From Diadophis punctatus similis (taxonomy: Eukaryota; Chordata; Lepidosauria; Squamata; Dipsadidae): a DNA stretch of 64,000 nucleotides. Position 1 is the stretch's first letter; every line of letters starts with the position of its first letter. The translations under genes and the position numbers were made by a program. The stretch lies in contig JALIGW010000001.1 of assembly GCA_023053685.1 (NCBI GenBank), forward strand, positions 47,783,859-47,847,858. The letters run 5' to 3'. Of the stretch, positions 26,156 through 37,600 are shown piece by piece. The notes beneath the pieces were generated by a model. It saw only the letters and a list, made by a program, of their open reading frames with translations. It was not told the DNA's origin and did not search any database.

Positions 26156-26157
26156 TA

Positions 26158-27091
26158 TATTGTAATCCTGTATCCTACATATCTAGGACAATGCCAAATT
26201 AAGGGGAATTGAGTTACCTACAGTACTCATTGAATATGAAGGCCTTGTATATCTCATCATAATACTTAAGCCAGTTTGCTTTTATTTTATTTTAAATAAA
26301 TTCCCAGAGTTTTGAAGGGTAGTTCATTACAGACGCTCCCATATGGCTAGTCCACCCAAAAAAAAAACATTTTTATTTTTCTGGCAGGCTTTCTTTATCT
26401 TTGTACCATAAATGTATGACACATGGAGATTTAGCAGTTGTAGTTTTCCATGACATTTGTTGTCATGCTGGGAAATGTTTTACCAATTGAATTCATGTCT
26501 GTTATATTCCTGCAAAAGAAATAGATTTCCTGCTGGGTAAAAAAAGATGGCAACCCTATACTGCTGTGAATTATCTGTTGGAAATACACCTTTCTCTTCA
26601 GTACAGTGTGATGGCCATCTGTGTGAACAGAAGGAATGGAGACAAATTTTATTGGCTTTGCATTTTAATGGAAACTTATCTAATTCATACTTTCCAAACC
26701 AATTAATGAAGTGAAATTGGTTCTCATTTGGTATTTGCATTTTGCCAAAGTTTGATGCAGTTTTCCAGTTAAAAATGTATATGAAAATTATCTATTTACT
26801 TAATGTATTTGGGGGCCTCTTTTCATCAAAAATAATGCCAATGGGAATTTTTTACAACTCCATTTATCTGTGAAAACAATATCTATAGAATGCATGATAT
26901 ATGGGGAAATGGGTTGGAAAATGTATAGGTGTGCAAAATTGTGTTAAAATACATATTTTAGGAAAATTGTGCCCAAGAATTTGTATAACTTTATTTTTAA
27001 AGAATAAAAATTATGGGCCAAACAAGTGTTATAGGAAGCAGAATGCACAGATTGTGGAACAAACCATGAGCGATTGCTTCATATATAGTTC
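26158..27091. other. Unique intergenic DNA
   Basis: AT-rich, with no recognised gene or repeat. Confidence 0.35.
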
Positions 27092-27099
27092 ATATAGGC

Positions 27100-27824
27100 C
27101 AGGGGCGGGTTCCTAATTTTTTTACTACCACTCTGTGGGCGTGGCTTATTTTGTGGATGTGGCTTGCCAGCCATGTGACCAGGTGGGCGTGGGCCTCGGG
27201 AGCTTGGTAGCGGCCGGAGAAGTGGGGGGGCATTGCCCACCCGCAATGCAGCCCCCCGCAGCGGGAGCAGCAAGACCGCAGCAGCGGTTCTTCTAGGAGG
27301 CTCCGTCGGGCCTGAATGCTTCTCCCCATTCAATGATCCTAGGCTCCTGACCATTCCCTCTCCCCTCAGCAGCTCGAGAAGCCTCGAACGTGCGAAAATG
27401 CCTGGGATCATCACTGCGCGTTCGTGGCTTCTCGGACTGCTGAAGGGAGGGGAATGAGATAGGTCCTGCCGCTCATTCCCCCTCCCCTCAGCAGCTCGAG
27501 AAGCCTCGAACGTGCAAAAATGCCTAGGATCATCACCGCGCGTTCGTGGCTTCTCGGACTGCTGAAGGGAGGGGAATGGAGATAGCTCCTGCCGCCCGTT
27601 CTTTCAGCATCTCACGCGCTCCCTCAGCCATCCTCCCCTGCTTGGACTCACTGTGGGGCTTCTGGGCATGCACAGAAGAAAATTTAAAAATAAAAATAAA
27701 AATATTTTTTTAAAAAAATGGCGGTGCCCAGGCACCGGCAACCGACCGCACCGGTACTGTGACGTCACCAGAGGGCCGCTACTGGTGCTATAGAGTGGAC
27801 CACACTGGTAGGAACCCACCACTG
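27100..27824. mobile_element. Large hAT MITE with internal tandem duplication
   Basis: A 725-bp element from 'caggggcgggttcctaattt' to 'ggtaggaacccaccactg', flanked by ATATAGGC at 27092-27099 and 27825-27832. It has the 'gtgggcgtggcttattttgt' module. It is longer than sister copies (30965-31605, 641 bp; 50527-51165, 639 bp) because a roughly 122-bp hairpin unit around 27350-27590 is present twice. Confidence 0.93.
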
Positions 27825-27832
27825 ATATAGGC

Positions 27833-29397
27833 GCGTGTCAGTAAATTTGATCTGGAGACAATATTGTTAATATATAAATTCTATGTAATGAAAATAATCC
27901 ATATACTTTATTTATGCAAAAAGCAACCTAGGGAATTATGGGAAGTAATAAGAGACCTAGTAAAACATGAAGAAGAAAACTCTTCCCCAAATTTGAAAGG
28001 ATAAATGCTTTGTGTTTCAGAAGAAAGTGGAGAGATAGCCAGGAAGGAACAAAGGATAAAAAGCTTCAGGCAACAAGAAGAATGTGCTATAAATTTGTGC
28101 ATTTACAGAGAGCATGAAAACTAACATGAACTAATAAAAAGTAAAAACGCAAAAGAGAAAGAGAAAAAAAACAGAAAAAAAAACAGACAAAAGTGCAGAA
28201 AGAAGGAATAAAAAGAAATAGAAAGAAGCTTCTGATTTTCTTTGCAGCAAATATAAGAACAATTACAAATGTTGAGTATAAGTAGCTCTTGCAATGCTGA
28301 GCATTGAGACTTCATTTGCTTCATTTATTGTGCAAATGGTAGAATTCACTGACAGTTTATGAAAGGAGGTTGATATGCACAAAAAGGCCTATGATATGAG
28401 ATGTTCTCTTTCCCTCCCCCCCCACAGTAACACCGAATAAGCAAAACCATTTTTTTCAGATAATCTTGAGCCTCAGGAACTCTCACTTTAAAAGTCCAAT
28501 GTTGTTGCCTGTTGTAGTTTTTTACTAGTTAGAAACCACTGCCTCCATACTAACAAAATCACGCTCACAATTGTTTGTGCAAGTCTTTCTCCTCCTCCTT
28601 TAAAAACAACAACTAGAAGAAATCTGGCTGCAAGCTAGCTTGCGTCTTCTTGGAGCAAGCTTATGCTTTGTGTATTCTAGTCTGCATTGAATGCAAATTG
28701 ATCCTTGTATAATAATTCTGTGGGAAAATCCAGCCCTACCGGCATAACTGATTTGGCATGGCACTCGGCTTTAATTGCTTTCAGGTTTTACTTGTGAAGG
28801 CCAAAAAAATCTGAAACCCCACATAGTGTTGTGCTGCTTTTCCTCTGCAGATGGAGTCTCTATGGAATATATGACTGAAGATTGAAATGTGCACATTGAA
28901 ATGCAGTGGGAGGCTTTTAAAAGGCCCAGCAGATGTCTGACTGGTGGGCCTCATGGTAAATTAATGTTTTATTAGGCAGATTCTGTTACGAAGCAGGAGC
29001 ATTTCCACTGGAGCCAGATCTTTCTCAGGCTTGGATGGACTTAGCAGGCCTGAGTTAAGAATGCAGCTTCAACAGGGACCCACAAAATAGATCCAACAAG
29101 TTGCTTTTCCTCAGCTTTAGTTTCATAACTGCAAAGTGGGAATGAGAATTACCAGTTGGCCCTTTGCTTCTGACAGGAATAAAGGGCCAAAATAGCTGAA
29201 GATCTGTGTAGTAGAACAGAAATCTGTAGCTAATCATCATTTTTCTTCTCTATGTATGTATTTATACAGACCAAATAATTTTGCTTTACCATCCTGCGTA
29301 CAGATTTCTGGTGAAATCCCAGTGAACAATGTTACACCAAGTGGGAGTTACTTTTGGATATACTGTAATTTGCCAGTTTATTTAGCATCATTGAACT
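27833..29397. other. Unique DNA, candidate conserved noncoding block
   Basis: No coding exon. Bases 28640-29100 are free of repeats and have balanced composition with 'ggtaaattaatgttttatta' near 28955. A conserved element is possible but unproven. Confidence 0.3.
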
Positions 29398-29399
29398 TA

Positions 29400-29466
<67 letters not shown>

Positions 29467-29573
29467 ATGAATGAATGAATGAATGAATGAATGAATGAAT
29501 GAATGAATAAACAAACAAACAAACAAACAAACAAACAAATAAATAAATAAATAATAATAAATAAACAAACCGC
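29398..29573. repeat. Compound (AAAT)n(AATG)n(AAAC)n microsatellite
   Basis: Three related tetranucleotide blocks follow each other, then AAAT again. It directly abuts the TAAGACGC element. Confidence 0.96.
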
Positions 29574-30302
29574 ATTTTTCGGAGTATAAGACGCACCGGA
29601 GTATAAGACGCATCTAGATTTTAAAGGAGGAAAACAAGGAAAAAAGTATTCTGAACCAAATAGTGTAGTAATATATTATTTAATAAAGTACCAGTGTAGC
29701 AGAATACGTTTTACAACCATGTATACTTTTTACAACCATGTACACTTTTTACAACCATGTACACTTTTTACAAACTTCAAACTTGGCAGCTTTAAGACTA
29801 GTGGACTTCAACTCCCAGAATTCCTCCTCCAGTCATGCTAGCTCAGGAATGGGAGTTGAAGTCCACAAGTCTTAAACTTGCCAAGTTTGAAGACCCTTGC
29901 ACCCTTAACCCCTAACCCAGGGGTCTTCAAACTTGACAGCTTTAAGACTAGTGGACTTCAACTCCCAGAATTCCTCCTCCAGTTATGCTAGATGGGGTAA
30001 TTAGAAGGAAAAAACACTCCAGTTTTTGCAAAAAACGGCCTATTTTTTTGCTCCTTTTTTTTGCAAAAACAGGGCATGCAGAGGGTTTGGGAAGCCTGCA
30101 GAGCACTCCTAGGGGTGGGGGAAGGCAAAACCGCCCCCATTTTTGCAAAAAATGGCCCGGTTTTCGCAAAAATGGGATGCGGGGGTGGGGCTTCGGGAGA
30201 CCAAAAAATTGGCTGTATTCAGTGTATAAGACGCACCCACATTTCCACCCTCTTTTATACTCCGAAAAATACTGTGTGTGTGCATCTTATACTCCGAAAA
30301 AT
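29572..30302. mobile_element. Inverted-repeat element with TATAAGACGC ends
   Basis: The left end 'tttttcggagtataagacgc' and the right end 'cttatactccgaaaaatac' are inverted copies; each side has a second internal repeat of the TATAAGACGCA motif. The superfamily is uncertain because I could not read a clean TSD. Inside are three 19-bp tandem units 'acaaccatgtacacttttt' (about 29714-29770) and short palindromic MITE copies at 29783-29905 and 29921-29990. Confidence 0.75.
29783..29990. mobile_element. Full and half copies of the short palindromic MITE
   Basis: One full copy (to about 29905) and one half copy (29921-29990) share a left arm ('aagactagtggacttcaact') with only about two differences over 65 bases. 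This suggests a local duplication, not two insertions. Confidence 0.65.
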
Positions 30303-30860
30303 ACAGTGTGTATATAATTTTATCTAATTGTTCATAGATCTAAGAACTAGTGCTGGATAGCAGTTAAGGCATTACAGTACATTATATGACTGCAAAGATA
30401 CTGATTTGAATTCCCACTTTCTAGTGATCTTGTGCCAGTGATCTCAATCGAATCTACATCCCGATGCCACAAGGGAGAAGAAGGGACAAGTTAAGAATGC
30501 AAGAAATAAAGATCCTGGGAAACATCCATTTGTATACTTAATAGGATGATTCCTTGGGGATGTTTCATATCAAAGTGGTTCCCTTTCTTTTCCCTCACTC
30601 CCCCACCCCCATTTAAAACATTTTGAGCTGTTTCCCAAAGAGCTGCAGTTTTTCTGCCAGCCACAGAGGAGGTGTAAATTCATTTACACTGGTGTTGGGA
30701 ATATAGTTGGGGAATGACAGAGTGTTAGATTTCAAGGATGCAAAATATATAATCTACCTCTCCCATATTTCCAAATTTAATATTTTTTTAATCTCCCCAG
30801 ATGACAGCAGCTTCAATACTGGTGAGATAAATAACATTGACCCTCTCAAGTTTTCCTTTA
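30303..30860. other. Unique intergenic DNA
   Basis: Nothing recognised before the (TG)n tract. Confidence 0.35.
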
Positions 30861-30862
30861 CT

Positions 30863-30863
<1 letters not shown>

Positions 30864-30895
<32 letters not shown>
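30864..30895. repeat. (TG)n microsatellite
   Basis: About 16 dinucleotide units. Confidence 0.95.
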
Positions 30896-30897
<2 letters not shown>

Positions 30898-30964
30898 TGT
30901 GTGCGTGTCTGTGTACGTCCTGGAAGAACACTGGGAATGTATGTCAAGAATATATAATTTCAGC

Positions 30965-31605
30965 CAGGGGCGGGTTCCTAATTTTTTTACTACCACTCTG
31001 TGGGCGTGGCTTATTTTGTGGGTGTGGCTTGCCAGCCATGTGACCAGGTGGGCGTGGGCCTCAGGAGCTTGGCAGCGGCAGGAGAAGCGGGGGGGGGCAT
31101 TGAACACCTGCATTGCAGCCCCCCGCAGTGGGAGCAGCAAGACCGCGGCAGCGGTTCTTCTAGGAGGCTCCGTCTGGCCTGAATGCTTCTCCCCATTCGA
31201 TGATCCTAGGCTCCTGCCGCCCGTTCCCCCTCCCCTCAGCAGCTCGAGAAGCCTCAAACATGCGAAAATGCCTGGGATTATCACCGCGCGTTCGTGGCTT
31301 CTCGGACTGCTGAAGGGAGGGGAATGGAGATAGCTCCTGCCACCTGTTCTTTCAGCGTCTCACATGCTCCCTCAGCCATCCTCCCCTGCTTGGACTCATT
31401 GTGGGATAGGAAGGCAGTGCATGCGCAGTGCCGGAAGCTCGGCTTCTGGGCATGCGCAAAAGAATTTTTTTTAATGTAAAAATTTTTTTTTAAAAAAAAT
31501 GGCGGCACCCAGGCACCGGCAACCGACCGCACCGGTACTGTGACATCACCAGCGGGCCGCTACCGGTGCTATAGAGTGGACCGCACTGGTAGGAACCCAC
31601 CACTG
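30965..31605. mobile_element. Large hAT MITE, sister of 27100-27824
   Basis: A 641-bp element from 'caggggcgggttcctaattt' to 'aggaacccaccactg'. Flanks ATTTCAGC and ATTCAGC differ by one missing T, so the TSD is imperfect. It holds a single hairpin unit. The 208-codon open frame across it is not a gene. Confidence 0.9.
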
Positions 31606-32069
31606 ATTCAGCATGCTCACCCAAAGAATGAAGATCACTCCAACAGCCTCTGCAATGATACAGAAAGATGGAGGAAAGACATAATTTGATATTGCATGGA
31701 AGAAGTAAACCACTCCTGTATTTTACCAAGAAAACCACATGGTTAGACATTACAGTATAAAATGATTGATAATAACATGATGGATCCCTCAGGTCGAATG
31801 GCACTCAACGTGCTACTGAGGAAGAGCTGTGGGTCTTTTGGAGAGTTAATGGTGTTTATGACCTACCTAGGTTAAAGTCTTTGGGATGTTTTGTTGCTGA
31901 TGGTGCCATGCAGGACAAGAAAATGCAAAGCTGCAAAGACAGAATTATGATAAAAAGCATAAACAGTATTGCTTTCTTAGTCAGGAAGGATATAGCAAGG
32001 GTAATATTTGGGCACAATGCAATCAGTGATGAGTAATACCAGTAGACTTCACAAATGGCCCGTTAGTAT
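31606..32069. other. Unclassified DNA before the RTE relic
   Basis: May be the 5' continuation of the RTE-type relic that follows, but I cannot show it. Confidence 0.3.
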
Positions 32070-33015
32070 CATGATTATATTCCAATCAATGATGCAGAAC
32101 AAATTCGGGTTGATGAGTTTTATGATCAAATTCAATCTCAAATCAACACAACATGTAGGCAAGATTTGTTGTTTGTGACTGAAGATCAAAAGACTAGCAT
32201 TGGAAATAATATGGAAGAAAATGTAGTTGAATAGCATGGCCTGGAAAAGCAGGAAAATTATTTATCAATTACTGTGAATCCAATGATCACCAGAAGCATA
32301 CAGAAATCAAATTGAATATATTATTGTCACAATATCACAAGCAGTGGAACAGCTCAGTTAAGTAAAGTGCTGACTGTGAAACAGATCATGAATTGCTCAT
32401 GTGCAAGTTCCAAGTAAAAGTAAAAGAAGAAAGTCAACCAGTTTCCATGATATTTGTCAAACATGTACAGGATAGTAGTTGTTTGTATAAACATAAGTAA
32501 AAAGTACCGATAATAGAGGACAATAGGACAGTAGGACAGGGACGGTAGGCACAGCGGTGCGCTTATGCATGCCCCTTAATCATACAGATATGATTCTGTA
32601 TATATACCCATCACTTTCAAGAACATCAGGAATTGTTTTGAAGCCCTGAACCTCATTGATGGGAACAAGGGGCATTACATAATTATATCAAAGAAGTTGT
32701 TTGAGATAAATGTTGAAAGAGACTTCCAAAGACCAAGAAACAGAAGAAAGCAAATGGAATGTTAAAACGAACTGTGGAAATTGTCAAGAAGAGAAGGCAA
32801 GACCAGAACAAAGAATTTCAGCTGTATCTGAAGACATATAAAGAAATATTACAACAACATTTATAAAGACATTGAAGAGGGAAACAGACTTGGAAAAGCA
32901 AAGATAGTTCTCCAAACTATCTATAGGTTACAGGTATTAATCGGATGTAAACTATAAGTTACAGATATTAATAGAATATTTAGAGAAATATGGCAAGCAA
33001 CAAAAGGATTAGCAA
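32070..33015 (+). pseudogene. RTE/Bov-B LINE relic (endonuclease and early RT)
   Basis: The broken translation DAEQIRVDEFYDQIQSQINT, then DLLFVTEDQKTSIG, fits the Bov-B endonuclease region 'DAD...VEQFYEDLQ ... LFIIGDWNAKVG', with catalytic residues lost. Further on, CETDHELLMCKFQVKVKEE fits 'CGSDHELLIAKFRLKLK', keeping the DH pair. Later 'YKDIEEGNRLGKAK' fits the linker before the RT. Stops and frameshifts are frequent, and a foreign repeat interrupts it at 32468-32578. Confidence 0.75.
32468..32578 (+). repeat. Dispersed repeat inserted in the RTE relic
   Basis: Near-identical over about 100 bases to 23770-23885, in the same orientation. Confidence 0.8.
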
Positions 33016-33124
33016 AGGCTTTGGCCAAACTATGCCAGCAACCCTGAATTTATTGGACCTTGATGTTACTACTTCCTATGCTCTTTTAGTTTTGGTAGAA
33101 TTGTAGCCACTGTGGGATTTATTT

Positions 33125-33557
33125 CAGCGGCGGGTTGCTTCCTTACTGGTGCCAGCGCACTGCGCGCGCATATCCACGTTTTGGGTGCGCGTGCACTCGC
33201 TACGCGCGTGCGCCCCCTTGCGTGATTTTGCTTCCGCGCATCCACAGAAGCAAAATCGTGCTGAAATCTCACGAGGGGACGTGTGTGTGTGAGATTTTGG
33301 CACAATTTTGCTTTTGCGCATGCGCAGAAGCAAAATCTCACAAAAATCTCTCACGCGCGTCCCCTCGCAAGATTTTGGTGTGATTTTGCTTCCGTGCATG
33401 CGCAGAAGCAAAATCCCCCAAAAATTCACAGAAAAAGATGGCGACGCGCGCGACGGACCATCAGAGAGGGCTCCGGAGCAGTCGAGTGCAAATTGTGCAA
33501 TCGGCTGCTCCCTACCGGAGTTGCGCACCAGACAGCTCCGGCAGGAACCCACCTCTG
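33125..33557. mobile_element. hAT MITE with amplified internal hairpins
   Basis: A 433-bp element from 'cagcggcgggttgcttcctt' to 'cggcaggaacccacctctg', flanked by ATTTATTT at 33117-33124 and 33558-33565. It contains three successive hairpins of the form 'gattttgcttccg..catgcgcagaagcaaaatc', where its relative 55893-56166 has one. It carries a perfect TGCGCATGCGCA at 33315-33326. Confidence 0.92.
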
Positions 33558-33565
33558 ATTTATTT

Positions 33566-34395
33566 ATTTTTTTGCCTGTTACACATGCACTAAAAGATGT
33601 CAAAACATGAAACATTTGCATGTGCTCTTTTTCCTTCATGTGACTTTTATTTTTAAAGACTTCTACAGTATACACTCCAACTAATCTGGAAACAGCATCT
33701 CCAGGAAATTACTTTCTAGTTAAAGGGGCACTTGACATCTGCAGAACAGCAGAAATCTGCCAACTATATTTTTGGGGCCTGGCGATGTAGATACAGTATT
33801 GGTAAAGCCCACTGTGGCTCATTCTCAATGCCTCTCTTTTCTTGCTCTCTGATGTTCTAAGGCTGACAAGAGCACTCAACCACTGGCACATTTTTAAACA
33901 AACAAGTTGGAGCAAATAGTACATGGTTTTGCTTTGCTGACCTACTTAATTAAAAAAACAGTTTCTAAAAATGGAAATGCTGTTTGATTTAATACGAAGA
34001 CGGGGCTGTGTTTTTCCAACATCTGTGTCCAGAAAGGAAGAAAAATCCTGTTTTGACTGGCCTTCCTCCATCACATTTCCCCCCCTCTCTTTCAATTCGT
34101 GTCTAAAGCACAGTAAGTTACATAAACATTCCATTTCTTTCCATAAATTGGCTTCAGTTTCTGAACAATAGAGTCACTGTGAAGAAGTGAAAAACCACAG
34201 ACACACCCCACAACTGCTGGTCACACAGCCAAAAAGAACTAAAGATGCATTCTTTGAAAGTACCCAAAAGGAAATCCATGGTCTTAAGGCAAGACCTTTT
34301 AATGTTATACTTGGAAGTGTTCCTCCCTGCCACCCCCAATCCTGCCTGCTCTTGATTTTCTTCATCTTTGGCTGTCTGGTGCAAAATACTTGACA
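33566..34395. other. Unique intergenic DNA
   Basis: Nothing recognised. Confidence 0.35.
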
Positions 34396-34396
34396 G

Positions 34397-34428
<32 letters not shown>

Positions 34429-34433
34429 AGAGA
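34396..34433. repeat. (GA)n microsatellite
   Basis: A short GA tract with GGGA interruptions. Confidence 0.93.
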
Positions 34434-34829
34434 ACAGAAGAAAAAGAAAAGAGGGTTTGGAAGCAGAATATTATTCTCTTTTAAAATGTTGATAATAGCT
34501 GTCAGTATTCACTAACTTCTGAATGGTGTGTGCCAGAAATTTGAAGCACCTCACAAAATTGGGAAACGATTTACAGCTAATTTACATAATGCAAGCAATG
34601 CTGTTGAAAATGCCCCCAACTGTCTGCATAAAATATTTTTCTCTGAAAATAAATTTACCATGTTTGAAATTTTAAATTTTAACAGCATGTAACGATAGCA
34701 ATAGAAAAAATAATTCAAAGCCCTCTGATTTAGACTACAGTAACAATGTACATTTAAGCATTAGGAATAGAGCTGCAAATTGATAAGAAGTAAATCCTAG
34801 AGGAAAATTAAGGGAAAATAAAGATTAAA

Positions 34830-35192
34830 GGTAGTCCTCAACTTATAACTGTAATTGACTGTGTCTGATTTTATGGTTGCTGCTGTTGTTTTGCAGTGGC
34901 TGTTAAGCAAATGCCACGGTTATTAAGCGAGTTCATTTTCTCCAGTGGCAGTTTTTGCTGCAAAGTATATGCTGCGAACTGGCAAAAAACACTGAAATTC
35001 TTTCTACGCTGAAAATTGGAGTCATGTGACTGATGATGCAAACAGCTGTAAATGCAAGCTGGTTGCCAAGAGATCAAAATGCAATCACATGACCATGGGT
35101 GTGGGTAGGTGGGTGGGTTGTGGCCATTGGAACTTCAAAAACTAGTTTGGGGAGATCCATTGTGACCTAAAATGATCATTAAGTGAGGATTA
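34830..35192. mobile_element. Diverged inverted-repeat MITE (AGGTAGTCCTC type)
   Basis: The left end 'aggtagtcctcaacttataa' pairs with the right end 'cattaagtgaggattacttt'. Internal 'gttaagcaaatgccacggtt' and 'tcacatgaccatgggtgtgg' are typical of this common squamate DNA-transposon remnant. No clean TSD. Confidence 0.6.
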
Positions 35193-35217
35193 CTTTCAAT
35201 TTACATTATTTACATAC

Positions 35218-35601
35218 TGTTCTGACCAGCTCCACAAACACGACAAACCCTCTGAGGTTAACTCAAAGATTCTTTGATTAGGAGCTCCAGCAGCCCCAGC
35301 AAAAAGTTTCTCTCTCACTGCAGGCTAACAAGTCCGGCCGGGAGATGAATAGTTGTCTGCCACATCTATTTATCTCCACCCCCTGCCTTTTATTCCACAG
35401 AGCTAGGATGGGGCTTTGCTAGCAGAGGTGGCTCTTCCTTCCCACGGATCAGCCCACGGATTTCCACTGCTCTCCTCTCCTCTGCCTTCTGTGCACCCGT
35501 GCATCAGACACTGGACCCAGCTATTCCTCCTCTTCCTCATCAGCCACTTCCAGACCTGGGGGCTGTTGACACGCCATCTGAGGGCTGACGGGTGGCCTAG
35601 G

Positions 35602-35664
<63 letters not shown>

Positions 35665-35769
35665 AGCTCCATTTCATCTTCCACCTCAGAGCTCTCAGGT
35701 TGCCTTGATGCTGACCTTGACTCCCACGCCTCCTCCTCCTCTGATTTGACTGCCGGAGGGGCCACTACA
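35218..35769 (-). mobile_element. Solo LTR
   Basis: On the + strand it runs TGTTCTGACC...CCACTACA (TG..CA ends), so on the - strand it begins TGTAGTGG and ends GGTCAGAACA. Flanks CATAC (35213-35217) and CATAT (35770-35774) match at 4 of 5. An internal (TC)n tract lies at 35607-35661. Its ends match those of the LTR at 38297-38908, so both belong to one broad family. No internal retroviral or Gypsy genes are present. Confidence 0.75.
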
Positions 35770-35977
35770 CATATGTTTCCCATATTTGTTATGATGATGT
35801 TGTTACTGAAGGAAAATCCAGCCTTCCAATATTTAATAAGCCCCGAGGACTTGGTTTTGCCAGCTGGCCTGGATAATCCAGTATGGGATAGAGCCCATCA
35901 AATGCCTTATTTAATCATGTGTTGTTGCCAGGGGTGGGGGGTTGTTTTTTATTATTTTATTTTAAAAAATTCTATAC

Positions 35978-36085
<108 letters not shown>

Positions 36086-36299
36086 TGAGATTTATATACT
36101 GCCTCACAGTGCAAGCACTCTCTAAGTGGTTTACACCAGTAAGCAATGTATATTTATATTGCCCCCAACAATCTGGGTCCTCATTTTACCTACTTTGGAA
36201 GGATGGAAGGCTGAGTCAACCTTGAGCTGGTGAGATTTGAACTGCTGACCTGCGGATCATAGTCAGCTAAAGTGGCCTGCACTGCGCCACCTCGGCTCA
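36086..36299 (-). mobile_element. Sauria-type SINE
   Basis: On the - strand it carries a tRNA-like head ('gccgaggtggcgcagtgcag') and the body 'ccttccatccttccaaagta', 'aatgaggacccagattgttg'. It ends 'ttgcactgtgaggcagtata', then (AAAT)n. Confidence 0.88.
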
Positions 36300-36711
36300 G
36301 TTATTTTTATTGTTTGTAAGTCGCCTAGAGTAACTTGTAAAAACATTGTTATTTGAGCAGTTCTTCTACATGAATGACTTATCTTTGCTCTTCCCAGAGG
36401 CTCTAGAAAATATCCCAGTTCTATAGGAATTGGGCATAGGAGCTGATGGGTACAGGAACTGCAAGAGACATAGAATCCATTCAAATAAAGCAGTTCCTGC
36501 AACCAGAGCTTCTGGATCAGCAGTTGTGGGTATAACTCACTCTTTTCTCATTTAAACCCAGGGTGAATCATATCTAATACGGTTAACAGAATCCTGACTA
36601 ATATTACCACATCGATATCTGCACGAAGGGCAAGAAGGGTCAGAGTGATGCATGGATTGCAGCATTATGATGCAAAACCAATCCATTTTCTATATGGTTG
36701 TGATACCATGC

Positions 36712-36948
36712 AATAGCAATAGCACTTAGACTTATATACTGCTTCACAGTGCTTCACAGCCCTCTCTAAGTGCTTTACAGAGTCATCATATTTCCTCCAA
36801 CAATCTGAGTCCCCATTTTACTGACCTCAGAAGGATGGATGGTTGAATCAATCTTGAGATGGTAAGATTCGAACTGCTGAACTGCCGGCAGCTGGCAGTC
36901 AACAGAAATAGGCTGCAGTACTGCATTCTAATCACTGTGCCACCACGG
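36712..36948 (-). mobile_element. Sauria-type SINE
   Basis: Antisense copy with 'ccgtggtggcacagtgatta' at its head and 'agtataagtctaagtgctat' at its tail, and the conserved 'atgggg/gaggactcagattgttgg'-like body. More diverged than the copy at 62631. Confidence 0.88.
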
Positions 36949-37600
36949 ATCCACTCCAGAGGGATGGAGCTTATAAGCACAACTGCAATAATCATTAACA
37001 GCTCCCGGCCCCAATCTATTTGTCTATTAAGGTCTCTAGGCTAATTTAGGAGTTATACTTATGCTCTGTATAAAAAATATATATTCCAATCATCCATAGC
37101 ATCTACAGTTGATGGTTTTGAAGAAGCAAAGCTGGGAAATACCTCAGTAGATAAATCTAGGTACTACCCTGTTTCCCCCAAAATAAGACATCCCCTGATA
37201 ATAAGCCCAATCGGGCTTTTGAGTGCATGGCAATAAGGCCAAGCGCTTATTTCAGGGTTCAAAAAAATATAAGACAGGATCTTATTTTTGGGGAAACAAT
37301 CAATATAGAGATAAAGCAATCTTGCAGCTGGCATAGGAAGATTCATATGAGGCAAGTACTGGTACCATCAGCTAATCTGGACTCTGTATCCCATCCCCCT
37401 CTTTAGATGATAATATCATCTAAATGCATTTGCATTAGAAAAATAGGGTGATTCCTGATGGTGGCTCATGGTGAAGAGGCGGCAAAGAGGATAAACTTAA
37501 TGAATCACCTATCTTGGTGCTGTGTGCTACTATCTATCAATGCAGAGACTAGACTGTTCCTTGGAGGAAATCACCAATTTCTGCTAGATCAGGCTAGGCA
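36949..37600. other. Intergenic DNA with a small AATAAGAC MITE
   Basis: Bases 37169-37301 form an inverted-repeat MITE: 'cctgtttcccccaaaataag' against 'cttatttttggggaaaca'. The flanking sequence shows nothing else; the 3' part may already be Helitron-derived. Confidence 0.55.

Noticed and set aside
29714..29770. Possible CRISPR-like spaced repeat
   Set aside because: Three head-to-tail 19-bp units without spacers, inside a eukaryotic transposon relic.
29902..29918. Telomere-like 'cccttaacccctaaccc'
   Set aside because: Only about two imperfect units, between two MITE copies; too short for an interstitial telomere.
30707..31333. 208-codon open frame
   Set aside because: It runs from unique DNA through a (TG)n tract into a hAT MITE; the same frame recurs in the sister MITE copies. 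Not a gene.
33124..33675. 183-codon frame on the - strand
   Set aside because: It covers a MITE with repeated hairpins; no domain and no codon bias.
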